IMG/VR virus record: IMGVR_UViG_3300044819_000136
Coordinates: 1 to 20,814 of that record
Strand: one strand, 5' to 3'
Source: a virus
Length of the DNA stretch: 20,814 nt
Both the position numbers and the translations under genes were made by a program. Positions within the stretch are counted from its first letter, which is position 1. Every line of letters starts with the position of its first letter. Under the pieces are notes generated by a model. It worked only from the letters and a program-made list of their open reading frames with translations. It searched no databases and was not told the DNA's origin. Shown one piece after another: positions 1 through 6,721 of the stretch.

Positions 1-396
1 ATGCCCAGAACCCCCAACCCAACCTTCGGCGCCGACCTCACGCTCGACGACATTCGCGCGCGCGGCATCGAGCCCAAGGACATCGACTCGGAATGGATGG
101 ATGAAATGGTCAAACGGCTCTTCCATGAACTGAAACGGCAATTGTCGCAGATCGAAGCGGCCAAGCCCGACAGCGATCAGACTGTCGACGCGCAGCGCCG
201 CGCCACGAATGTACGCGCGTTGAGCGGACTCGAACGCACGCTCGAACGTCTCGCGCGCCTCGAACAACAGCGCGTCGTCGCGCGCGAAACCAAGGTCGCT
301 GCCCGCAATGAACAAGCCCGCGCCCGCCTTATCCGTCGCATCAATGAAATGTTGGCCGCGGAAGGTGCTGAAACGATTTCTGACGGAGCTGAGTGA
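1..396 (+). CDS. Small terminase-like protein (GTA gp1-type), 131 aa
   Basis: Probable DNA-recognition subunit of the packaging motor, inferred mainly from position: it lies directly upstream of and overlaps the large terminase, where RcGTA carries its small terminase gp1. The protein is short, highly charged and mostly helical. A stretch around residues 60-115 is rich in Arg, Glu, Ala and Leu and looks coiled-coil or DNA-binding, as expected for a small terminase that forms a ring. I cannot point to a diagnostic motif. The ATG is the first base of the window, so any upstream ribosome site or earlier in-frame start is invisible. The 3' end overlaps the start region of terL, suggesting translational coupling. 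It could also be an unrelated small phage protein. Confidence 0.6.
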   Translation: MPRTPNPTFGADLTLDDIRARGIEPKDIDSEWMDEMVKRLFHELKRQLSQIEAAKPDSDQTVDAQRRATNVRALSGLERTLERLARLEQQRVVARETKVAARNEQARARLIRRINEMLAAEGAETISDGAE

Positions 397-1606
397 TGAC
401 GATGCCGCAAGGATCGAAGCCGATTGGCGCACCTGGGCGCGCGAGGAGCAGCGCGCGCCGAAAGGCAACTGGCGGCTTTGGTTGTTTCTCGGCGGGCGCG
501 GCGCGGGCAAGACGCGCGCCGGCGCCGAATGGATCGCAAAAGGCGTTGTCGACCTACGCATGCGCCGCATCGCGCTCATCGGCGCGACATACCGCGACGC
601 GCGCGCCGTGATGATCGAGGGCGAATCCGGTTTGCTGAAGGTCGCGGAAGGTGCCACCTATGAGCCGTCGAACATGCGCGTGCTGTGGCCCAACGGCGCG
701 GTCGCGACCGTGCTGAGCGCCGAGGAGCCGGACGGCATCCGCGGCCATCAGTTCGACACCGCCTGGGGCGACGAATTCTGCAAATGGCCCGAGCCGCAAG
801 CGATGCTGGATATGACTTTGATGGCGCTGCGCGTGGGTCAGCATCCGCAAATGGCGATCACCACGACGCCGCGCAACATTCCGGCGCTGAAGGCGCTGAT
901 GGAAGCGTCCGATCTGGTGCGGACGCGCGGCACGACGGCGGCCAACCAAGCCAATCTCGCGCCGGGCTTCCTCGAAGGATTGCAGGAACGCTTCGGCGGA
1001 ACCCGCCTCGGCCGCCAGGAACTCGACGCCGAGATCATCGAGGACTGCGACACCGCGCTGTGGCGCCGCGCCTGGATCGAGGATGGTCGCGTGCGCGAGG
1101 CGCCGCAGCTCGTGCGTGTCGTCGTCGGCGTCGATCCGCCCGCCTCGCAGCATGGTGACGAATGCGGCATCGTGGTGGCGGGAAAGAGCGAGGACGGCAC
1201 CGGCTATGTCCTCGCCGATCTGTCGGCATCGGGGCTCACGCCGACCGGCTGGGCCGCGCGCGTCGCCGACGCCTATGAGCAATACGGCGCCGACAGCGTC
1301 GTGGCCGAAGCCAATCAGGGCGGCGACATGGTCGAGGAAGTCCTCGTCCAGTCGCTTTCGAACATGCCGGTGAAGCTCGTCCATGCCTCGCGGGCAAAGC
1401 ACGCGCGCGCCGCGCCTTATGCGGTGCTCTACGAGAAGGGCCGCGTGCGCCATGTGGGCGTCTTTCCCGAGCTCGAGGATCAGATGTGCAACTACGACGG
1501 CGAAGGCAAAAGCAAAAGCCCCGACCGCATGGACGCCCTCGTCTGGGCGCTGGCGGACTTGTTCCCGAACAAGCGCCCGGCCAATCCGAAAGTGAGACGT
1601 TTGTAG
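344..1606 (+). CDS. terL: Terminase large subunit, ATPase-nuclease
   Basis: Packaging motor that translocates and cuts DNA at the portal. Numbered from the ATG at 344 (420 aa), the sequence shows a Walker A motif GGRGAGKT (residues 50-57), a Walker B-like TAWGDEF (139-145), the coupling motif TTTPR (173-177) and an RNase H-like nuclease domain with GVDPP (Asp264), VVAEANQGGD (Glu322) and SPDRMD (Asp394/Asp397). Length and motif order are those of GTA and HK97-type terminases. The start is uncertain. An ATG at 308 would overlap the upstream gene by 89 bases, the ATG at 344 by 53, and a GTG at 365 by 32; none has a convincing ribosome site. The function is clear. It is followed by a palindromic repeat and two extra genes rather than directly by the portal gene. 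Confidence 0.95.
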   Translation: MKCWPRKVLKRFLTELSDDDAARIEADWRTWAREEQRAPKGNWRLWLFLGGRGAGKTRAGAEWIAKGVVDLRMRRIALIGATYRDARAVMIEGESGLLKVAEGATYEPSNMRVLWPNGAVATVLSAEEPDGIRGHQFDTAWGDEFCKWPEPQAMLDMTLMALRVGQHPQMAITTTPRNIPALKALMEASDLVRTRGTTAANQANLAPGFLEGLQERFGGTRLGRQELDAEIIEDCDTALWRRAWIEDGRVREAPQLVRVVVGVDPPASQHGDECGIVVAGKSEDGTGYVLADLSASGLTPTGWAARVADAYEQYGADSVVAEANQGGDMVEEVLVQSLSNMPVKLVHASRAKHARAAPYAVLYEKGRVRHVGVFPELEDQMCNYDGEGKSKSPDRMDALVWALADLFPNKRPANPKVRRL

Positions 1607-1615
1607 CAACCCAAT

Positions 1616-1821
1616 TTGTCATCCCCGGCGAGCATCGCGCGTGAGCGCGATGTGAGGGAAGGGGACCCAGGTGGAGAGACCATGTCCGGTCTGACCGCCT
1701 GGGTTCCCTTCCGCCTACGCCAAAGGCTACGGCGGACGAGGGTTCGCGCACTCGACCGCCGAAGCTGCAGCGAAGGCGGTCCCCTCGCGACACTGACGTG
1801 TCGCTCGGCCGGGAATGACAA
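1616..1821 (+). repeat. Palindromic repeat, family B (copy 1), carrying a nested element
   Basis: Outer ends TTGTCATCCCCGG and CCGGGAATGACAA form an imperfect inverted repeat. Inner arms GGGAAGGGGACCCAGG and CCTGGGTTCCCTTC also pair. The same element without the central insertion occurs at 9402-9531. It fills the gap between terL and the next gene. No protein can be supported here. Confidence 0.85.
1710..1780 (+). repeat. Nested palindromic element, family D (copy 1)
   Basis: About 70 bp beginning TCCGCCTACGCC and ending GCGAAGGCGG, with arms that pair imperfectly. It interrupts the right arm of the family B repeat: removing it restores an arm resembling the uninterrupted copy at 9402-9531. 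A better conserved copy is at 6501-6564. Flanking TCCCT/TCCCC may be a degenerate target duplication. Confidence 0.7.
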
Positions 1822-1849
1822 TCATTTTTTTCCAACCCTGGAGACCCTG

Positions 1850-2485
1850 ATGTCCGGTACGCAAAACGTCGTCGGAGCGACGAATGATTCCGCTTGGGAC
1901 GGCTTATCGTCCGATGCCACCGAGATCGCGCTTCTGAAGAAGATCGCGCTCGGCCTCGCCCTCGCAGCCGGCGAGAACCATATCGGCCAGGTCGGCGGCC
2001 ATATCGCTGTCGCGTCGGCCAATTTCACCCGGCCCGCTGACACCAACGCCTATGCGGTCGGCGACCTCATCGCCAATTCCACGACGGCGGGATCGGTGGT
2101 GCCGCTTTCGCTCGCGGTCAGCCGCGCATCCGACAAGACCGGCATGGTGCGCCGCTTGCGGCTCAAGACCAACGACACCGCCTGGGCGAACGCCACGGTG
2201 CGCGTGCATCTGTTCAAGAACACGCCGACGCTAAGCGTGGGCGACAACGCCGTCTTCTCCGGCGGCACGACGGAGAGCGAATATCTGGGCTATGCCGACA
2301 TCACGCTCGACCGGCACTTCTCCGATGCGGAGAAAGGCACAGGCATCCCCGCCACCGGCAGCGAATGGAATTTCGAGCCCAGCGCGGGCACGCAGACCAT
2401 CTTCGCGCTGCTCGAAGCGCGCAGCGCCATCACGCCCGGCAGCGCCAAGGTGTGGACGCTCGCCGCCGAAACCCATCAGAATTGA
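1850..2485 (+). CDS. Hypothetical virion-type protein, 211 aa
   Basis: Not recognised with certainty. The sequence is rich in Ala, Thr, Ser, Gly and Asn, with a region around residues 45-85 (HIAVASANFTRP, then YAVGDLIANST) of the kind found in phage structural or decoration proteins. It has no transmembrane helix and no catalytic motif. The start ATG at 1850 follows a TGGAGA ribosome site. The frame stays open upstream to 1616, but that part is translated repeat, so I exclude it. It ends one base before the next gene (stop 2483-2485, ATG 2487), so the two are almost certainly co-translated. Genes of this kind are absent from this position in RcGTA, so the pair looks like an accessory cassette between terL and portal. 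A capsid decoration or adhesin partner is plausible but unproven. Confidence 0.7.
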   Translation: MSGTQNVVGATNDSAWDGLSSDATEIALLKKIALGLALAAGENHIGQVGGHIAVASANFTRPADTNAYAVGDLIANSTTAGSVVPLSLAVSRASDKTGMVRRLRLKTNDTAWANATVRVHLFKNTPTLSVGDNAVFSGGTTESEYLGYADITLDRHFSDAEKGTGIPATGSEWNFEPSAGTQTIFALLEARSAITPGSAKVWTLAAETHQN

Positions 2486-2486
2486 G

Positions 2487-3776
2487 ATGACGATGCTGCT
2501 TCCCCATCGCCGCGGGCTTCTCGCCGCGCCCCGCACCGCGCAATATTGGAGCGCGGGCGGGCGCACGGGCCTCAACGTTTCCCTGGATACCGGTCATTCC
2601 GGCGCGGTCTACAACGTCGGCACCAGACGGCTCGTGCGCAATAGCGGCGCGGCATTGACCAACCTCTTCGCGCGCTTCGCGAATTGGTATTGGGATGGAA
2701 GCACCGCGGGAGAACTGGCGACCGGCAACCCCATTCTCGTGCGCGCCTCCATCGAATACCCCATCGGCGGTGCGCTGTTCCAGATGACGCTGAACGGCGC
2801 GACCGATATGGTCATACAAAGCGGGCAGACGATCCAAACCGATAAAATCGCGGGCCTCACCATACCGGCGGGTGCCCTCTACTACGTCCACCAATTCATC
2901 TCGAACACGGTATCCGGCACGAGCTACAATTCGCTGCCGCAGGGCCGCGCCTATATCTATTACGATGGCAGCAATGGCGGGAACGAGAAATACGCGCGCG
3001 GGTCCACCGTCACCGATCAGACGGGAACGCTGGGCGGCCAATCCTCGACGCCCAGCACGGCGCCGGCCAATCTGTACCAGCCGCTCGTCATCGCCGGGAC
3101 GCCGGTCGTGAGCGGAACCTTGCCGCCCAGCTTCGCCATCTTCGGCGACAGCATCTCGTTCGGCTTCGACGAGGATCAGCAGCAGCGCGTCAGCGACAGT
3201 TATCGCAATGCCGGGCCTTGGGAGCGCTGGATCGGCGGCGTCGGTGGTTATGGCTACACCAATCTCAGCCGCTCCGGCGCAAAGGCGAGCGGCTATGCTG
3301 GGATCGCGGGTGGCACGTTTCCGCTGATCTGGAACGCGACGAAGGATTGTTTCAGCCACGCCATCGTGGCGCTCGGCCGCAACGACATCGGGACTTACAA
3401 TGCGGCGCAGATCCAGGCCAGCGTGGAGCGCTTGGTGGGGTTTCTCGTCCAGAACAAGAAGAGAGTGTGGGTTTCGACCATAACACCACTGTCCAGTTCG
3501 ACCGATGGCTATGTGACGACAACGAACCAGACGGCGGATGCCTCCACCGACCGCACCGCTTTCAACGCGGTCGTGCGCGCGAACGCTATCGCGCAGGCGT
3601 CGGGTTGTCTGGATCTCGCCGACCGTTTCGAAAGCGCGCGCGACAGCGGCAAGTGGCGCTGCGACGGCGCCGTGGCGTTCGCCAGCACCGTCACCGGCTC
3701 GGGCCTTCATCCCAAATCCATCGCCAATTCCACCGCGGCGTCGGAGTTCGCATCGCCATCCGGCGTGTTTGTTTAG
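2487..3776 (+). CDS. SGNH/GDSL-type hydrolase domain protein, possibly virion-borne
   Basis: A 429-aa protein. Residues 1-210 form a beta-rich, Gly/Thr/Asn-rich region with no recognised motif. The C-terminal half is an SGNH hydrolase fold: block I FAIFGDSIS (217-224, nucleophile Ser222), a block II-like Gly in NLSRSG (near 264), block III ALGRND (Asn299) and block V GLHP (His408). The usual Asp three residues before the catalytic His is Ser405 here, so the triad is incomplete at its standard position. Family members are esterases or acetyl-hydrolases acting on lipids, polysaccharides or cell-wall acetyl groups. In a phage cluster a surface-glycan deacetylase or spike role is an inference. 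The start at 2487 lies one base after the upstream stop. The gene is followed by a palindromic repeat, and the pair sits where GTA clusters normally run straight from terL to portal. Confidence 0.8.
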   Translation: MTMLLPHRRGLLAAPRTAQYWSAGGRTGLNVSLDTGHSGAVYNVGTRRLVRNSGAALTNLFARFANWYWDGSTAGELATGNPILVRASIEYPIGGALFQMTLNGATDMVIQSGQTIQTDKIAGLTIPAGALYYVHQFISNTVSGTSYNSLPQGRAYIYYDGSNGGNEKYARGSTVTDQTGTLGGQSSTPSTAPANLYQPLVIAGTPVVSGTLPPSFAIFGDSISFGFDEDQQQRVSDSYRNAGPWERWIGGVGGYGYTNLSRSGAKASGYAGIAGGTFPLIWNATKDCFSHAIVALGRNDIGTYNAAQIQASVERLVGFLVQNKKRVWVSTITPLSSSTDGYVTTTNQTADASTDRTAFNAVVRANAIAQASGCLDLADRFESARDSGKWRCDGAVAFASTVTGSGLHPKSIANSTAASEFASPSGVFV

Positions 3777-3804
3777 AGTGGATTGCTTGCGAATTAAATC
3801 AAAG

Positions 3805-3900
3805 TTGTCATCCCGGCCAAGCGAAGCGCGAGCCGGGACCCATCGTGATGGCGTCTCGATGGGTCCCGGATCGAACGGTGCGCGTTCGTCCGGGATGACA
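3805..3900 (+). repeat. Palindromic repeat, family B-like
   Basis: Ends TTGTCATCCCGG and CCGGGATGACA are inverted, and the central CGGGACCCATCG pairs with CGATGGGTCCCG. The outer ends match family B but the interior differs. It fills most of the 198-base gap between the SGNH gene and portal. With 1616-1821 it brackets the two-gene accessory cassette. Confidence 0.85.
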
Positions 3901-3974
3901 GGGTTATTTGGTAGACAAGACTTGAACTCGAATTCCTCGAACGCTTTCGCAACGAGCCAACACAGGCAACCCCC

Positions 3975-5174
3975 ATGTTCGAATTTCTAACTCGCCCCGC
4001 GAGAGTACCGGTGCAAACCCCGGCATCGGAACGCAAGGCCATGAGCTCCCCCCCTCTCATCGCCTTGTCTCTCGCGGGGCGGGCCCGCTGGTCGCCGCGC
4101 GACTATGCGAGCCTGGCGCGAGAGGGCGTCATGCAAAACGCCATCGTCTATCGCTGCGTGCGCATGATCGCGGAGAGCGCGGCGTCCGTGCCCTGGCTTC
4201 TCTACGAAGGCAGCACGGAGATCGAGAGCCATCCGCTGCTCAGCCTGCTGGCCGAGCCCAACGCCCAAGAAGACGGCACCTCGCTGTTCGAGCGCTGGTA
4301 CGCCTTCCTGCAATGCGCGGGCAATGCGTATCTCGAAGCCCTCGTCGCGGGGAGCGAGGTGCGCGAGCTTTACCTGCTGCGCCCGGATCGCGTGCGCGTG
4401 GTGCCGGGTCCGCGCGGCTGGCCGGCCGGTTACGACTACACGGTCGACAATATCACGACGCCGCTGCGCCCCGATCCCGCAACCGGCTTCATGCCGGTGC
4501 TGCATGCAAGCCTGTTCCATCCGCTCGACGATCATTACGGCTTCTCGCCGATCGAGGCGGCGGCGCGCGCCATCGACACGCATAATGCGGGCGGCGCCTG
4601 GACCAAGTCGCTGCTCGACAACGCGGCCAGACCCTCCGGCGCACTTATATATAAGGGACCGGACGGCCAGTCCTCGCTCACCGGCGAACAGTTCCAGCGG
4701 CTCAAGCGCGAGCTGGAGGACGCCTATCAAGGCGCCTCCAACGCCGGCCGCCCGATGGTCCTGGAAGGCGGGCTCGACTGGCAATCGATGAGCTACTCGC
4801 CGGCGGACATGGATTTCTCCACGACGCGCGACGCGGCGGCGCGCGAGATCGCGCTCGCCTTCGGCATCCCGCCGATGCTGATGGGCATCCCCGGCGACAA
4901 CACGTTCTCGAACTATCGCGAGGCCAATCTGAATTTCTGGCGCCAGACGGTGTTGCCGCTGGTCGGCCGCACCGCGAAAGCCTTGACCCGCTGGCTGGGA
5001 CCGCAATTCGGCGGGAACGTCAAGCTCGGCTACGATTCCGACGCGGTCGACGCACTCGCCATCGAACGCGAAAGCGTCTGGGACCGGCTGAACGGCGCAA
5101 CGTTCCTGACGCTGAACGAACGGCGCCAGGCGGCGGGGTATTCTCCGGTCGAGGGCGGGGATGGGTTGCGATGA
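3975..5174 (+). CDS. Phage portal protein, HK97 family
   Basis: Forms the dodecameric ring at the capsid vertex through which DNA enters and leaves. The 399-aa length and sequence fit the HK97/TIGR01537 portal family as found in GTAs. Recognisable features are the N-terminal segment with NAIVYRCVRMIAESAASVPW (residues 55-74), the central LHPLLSLL-type region, HPLDDHYGFSPIEAAARAI, and the C-terminal FGIPPMLMGIPGDNTFSNY followed by FWRQTVLPLV, all typical of the family. The start ATG at 3975 lies shortly after a weak purine-rich stretch (ACAGG). Upstream is a palindromic repeat; downstream comes a toxin-antitoxin-like block rather than the usual small membrane gene and protease. A complex hairpin follows six bases after the stop codon's first base. 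Confidence 0.95.
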   Translation: MFEFLTRPARVPVQTPASERKAMSSPPLIALSLAGRARWSPRDYASLAREGVMQNAIVYRCVRMIAESAASVPWLLYEGSTEIESHPLLSLLAEPNAQEDGTSLFERWYAFLQCAGNAYLEALVAGSEVRELYLLRPDRVRVVPGPRGWPAGYDYTVDNITTPLRPDPATGFMPVLHASLFHPLDDHYGFSPIEAAARAIDTHNAGGAWTKSLLDNAARPSGALIYKGPDGQSSLTGEQFQRLKRELEDAYQGASNAGRPMVLEGGLDWQSMSYSPADMDFSTTRDAAAREIALAFGIPPMLMGIPGDNTFSNYREANLNFWRQTVLPLVGRTAKALTRWLGPQFGGNVKLGYDSDAVDALAIERESVWDRLNGATFLTLNERRQAAGYSPVEGGDGLR

Positions 5175-5178
5175 AGTT

Positions 5179-5209
5179 GATTTTTTGGCAACAAAATTGC
5201 CGAAAAATC
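5179..5209 (+). other. Hairpin directly after the portal gene
   Basis: Arms GATTTTTTGGCAA (5179-5191) and TTGCCGAAAAATC (5197-5209) pair over 13 positions with one G-T wobble, around a CAAAA loop. It begins five bases after the portal stop. There is no trailing T-run on either strand, so it is not a classical Rho-independent terminator; it may protect or end the portal mRNA. The surrounding sequence is clearly AT-richer than the cluster. Confidence 0.5.
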
Positions 5210-5213
5210 CGAA

Positions 5214-5233
5214 ATATTGATATCTCTCAATAT
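5214..5233 (+). promoter_or_regulatory. Inverted repeat upstream of the toxin-antitoxin-like pair
   Basis: ATATTGA (5214-5220) and TCAATAT (5227-5233) are perfect inverted copies separated by six bases. The spacing suits a dimeric helix-turn-helix repressor. It lies about 50 bases upstream of the predicted -35 box. Role inferred only from symmetry and position. Confidence 0.3.
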
Positions 5234-5285
5234 GTTGCTCTCAAATCACGTTAAATCCTTTTGAACGATCTTGGAAGAACATGCG

Positions 5286-5313
5286 TTGACACTACATATC
5301 ATGGTGATACATG
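5286..5313 (+). promoter_or_regulatory. Promoter with overlapping operator for the DUF4258/XRE pair
   Basis: A consensus -35 box TTGACA (5286-5291) is followed after 16 bases by a -10-like TACATG (5308-5313). Between and over them lies a perfect inverted repeat, TATCA (5297-5301) and TGATA (5305-5309), a likely binding site for the downstream antitoxin-like repressor. The predicted transcript would begin only a few bases before the ATG at 5324, so the message may be nearly leaderless. Confidence 0.55.
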
Positions 5314-5323
5314 AGCTGTCCTT

Positions 5324-5689
5324 ATGACGGACAATATTCGGAAGCTGGTACCTGTGGCCGAACCTTGGACAGCCGCCCAGGCGACGGAGCGTCTCCGTCG
5401 GATAGCGCACGAGGACAGTTTCTCGTTAACGCTGACGTACCATGCCGAGGATCAAATGAAAGAGAGAGGCATCACCACGCTAGACGTCATGTACGTGCTG
5501 AAAAACGGTTTTGTCTACGACCCACCCGAAAAGGCGACACGGCCTGGATACTACAAATACGCAGTGGTCAATCCGACGCCGAATTCTGATCGTCGCGAAG
5601 TACGCGTGGTCGTAATTCCGTCCATTCAATCGGCGCAAGCTAAGATCGCGACGGTAATGTGGGCGGACGAACCGATGACTGGAGGATGA
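5324..5689 (+). CDS. DUF4258 protein, probable toxin of a type II toxin-antitoxin pair
   Basis: A 121-aa protein whose central and C-terminal part matches DUF4258: YHAEDQMKERGIT (residues 39-51), DVMYVLKNG, then YYKYAVVNP and EVRVVVIPS, ending KIATVMW. DUF4258 proteins are small, RelE-like in predicted fold and often sit beside a helix-turn-helix gene, so a toxin acting on translation is the working guess; no activity can be read directly. Toxin-first order resembles higBA and mqsRA. The ATG at 5324 has no ribosome site. A GTG at 5354 preceded by GGAAG is an alternative start that keeps the whole domain. Base composition is lower in GC than the phage genes around it, suggesting separate acquisition. 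It is translationally linked to the next gene. Confidence 0.75.
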   Translation: MTDNIRKLVPVAEPWTAAQATERLRRIAHEDSFSLTLTYHAEDQMKERGITTLDVMYVLKNGFVYDPPEKATRPGYYKYAVVNPTPNSDRREVRVVVIPSIQSAQAKIATVMWADEPMTGG

Positions 5690-5691
5690 AA

Positions 5692-6144
5692 ATGGAAAAA
5701 GAATATCGTTACACGGCGAGTGGGCTGGATAACGTCATCCTCGTGGGGCTGGACGAGTGCACGGATGATCACGGCGAAAAGTGCGTGACCATTCCTAACA
5801 TCAATAAGCTGCACGAGGCGATCGCCATGAGCGTGCTGAAGCGTCACGGTGGGATGACCGGCGCCGAGCTCAAGTTCCTGCGAACGATGATGGGCATGAC
5901 CCAGGCTGAGCTGGGTAAGATCGTCAATCGCGAAGCGCTGACAATCGGTCGCTGGGAGCGTGAGCAGTTCGAGAACGACCCGAATGCCGAAGCGATCATT
6001 CGCCTTGTCGCCGCCGAACGCTTGCAACTGGACCTGAAGGTACCCATTGAGGACGTAACGGGCTGGTGCTTCCAGACGGCAGATAATCCGGCAATTCGCA
6101 TCGACGCGAGTGACCCGGATAATTATCGGCCGATAGCGGCGTAA
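5692..6144 (+). CDS. XRE-family HTH regulator, probable antitoxin
   Basis: A 150-aa protein with an N-terminal YRYTASGLDNVILVG segment (residues 5-19), common in the antitoxin-like regulators paired with DUF4258 genes, and a central helix-turn-helix around residues 60-100 (ELKFLRTMMGMTQAELG, then LTIGRWE). It should neutralise the upstream product and repress the promoter at 5286 through the adjacent inverted repeat. The start at 5692 is chosen because GGAGG (5681-5685) lies six bases upstream. An ATG at 5686 would overlap the toxin stop as ATGA but leaves no spacing. The zinc-binding cysteines of MqsA are not seen, so it is not a typical MqsA. A strong terminator follows. The pair is a self-contained unit inserted between portal and the capsid maturation genes. 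Confidence 0.85.
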   Translation: MEKEYRYTASGLDNVILVGLDECTDDHGEKCVTIPNINKLHEAIAMSVLKRHGGMTGAELKFLRTMMGMTQAELGKIVNREALTIGRWEREQFENDPNAEAIIRLVAAERLQLDLKVPIEDVTGWCFQTADNPAIRIDASDPDNYRPIAA

Positions 6145-6167
6145 ACCCGCACGGCACCAAATTGGCG

Positions 6168-6207
6168 ACGGGCATCTGAGCAATCAGGTGCCCGTTTTGC
6201 TTTGTTC
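6168..6207 (+). terminator. Rho-independent terminator after the toxin-antitoxin-like pair
   Basis: Stem ACGGGCATCTGA (6168-6179) pairs with TCAGGTGCCCGT (6184-6195) over 12 positions with one wobble, around a GCAA loop, followed by a T-rich tail TTTGCTTTGTTCTTT. It ends the cargo transcript just before the next phage gene at 6230. Confidence 0.8.
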
Positions 6208-6229
6208 TTTATGACACCGGAACGAAATC

Positions 6230-6499
6230 ATGACCTTCCTCACCGAACGAATCCCGCCGATGTGGGACAAAAAACTTCCGGCCGCCCTTGTGGCGGCCTT
6301 TTTGTTGCAGACGGCGGGCGCGCTGTTCTGGGCCGGGTCGGCGGCGGAACGCATCGCTGTCCTGGAACGCACGCTGGCAAGCGACCACGACGCCATCGCG
6401 CGCGTCGCCGTGCTCGAGGAAGACATGCGCGCCGTCAAGGAAACGCTCGACCGTATCGAAGGAAAGCTCGACCGGGAGAAACTTCAACCCTCCCCTTGA
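6230..6499 (+). CDS. Small membrane-anchored coiled-coil protein (GTA gp3.5 position)
   Basis: An 89-aa protein with one hydrophobic segment near residues 17-36 (ALVAAFLLQTAGALFWAG) followed by a heptad-like charged helix (ERIAVLERTLAS through LDRIEGKLDREK). Small genes of this type often lie between portal and prohead protease in GTA-like clusters, the position of orfg3.5 in RcGTA. Function is unknown; a membrane-tethered assembly or release factor is possible. The ATG at 6230 has only a weak purine stretch before it. The last four codons and the TGA stop are supplied by the left end of a family C palindromic repeat that starts near 6485, so the natural C-terminus was probably replaced when the repeat arrived. 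Confidence 0.7.
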   Translation: MTFLTERIPPMWDKKLPAALVAAFLLQTAGALFWAGSAAERIAVLERTLASDHDAIARVAVLEEDMRAVKETLDRIEGKLDREKLQPSP

Positions 6500-6704
6500 G
6501 TCCGCCTACGCTAAAGCTTCGGCGGATTTGGCGCTTCATCCGCCGAAGCTTTAGCGAAGGCGGATTGAGGGAGAATCGAACAAATCCGCGCGCGGGCGCG
6601 TGGATTTGTTCGGGGGGGGTCTTCGCCGGCGCGTCGACCCCTCCCCGTCCTACGCTGTCGCTAGGGACTGCTTCGCAATTCGACCCTCCCCGTAGGGGAG
6701 GGTG
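6485..6704 (+). repeat. Palindromic repeat, family C (copy 1), interrupted by a nested element
   Basis: Begins CAACCCTCCCCTTGAG and ends CGACCCTCCCCGTAGGGGAG-GGTGG, with an internal pair GGGGGGGTCTTCGCC / GACCCCTCCCC. It is related to 7286-7422 and 19220-19375. A 64-bp family D palindrome interrupts its left arm. It fills the gap between the small membrane gene and the protease. Confidence 0.85.
6501..6564 (+). repeat. Nested palindromic element, family D (copy 2), with TTGAG duplication
   Basis: Two 27-base arms (6501-6527 and 6538-6564) are inverted copies with one mismatch, beginning TCCGCCTACGC and ending GCGAAGGCGGA, around a 10-base centre. It is flanked by TTGAG at 6496-6500 and 6565-6569. 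The family C copy at 7286 has a single TTGAG at this point, so this looks like an insertion with a 5-bp target duplication. Confidence 0.8.
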
Positions 6705-6721
6705 GAAAAAAAGAAAGACCC

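Noticed and set aside
554-1609. Long open frame on the - strand opposite terL
   Set aside because: It mirrors a well-supported gene, has Arg/His-rich composition with no recognisable domain, and is explained by high GC at third positions. The same applies to other long antisense frames, such as 2430-3710 and 16144-17565.
1616-1849. 78-residue N-terminal extension of the virion-type protein
   Set aside because: It is translated palindromic repeat. The ATG at 1850 has a TGGAGA ribosome site.
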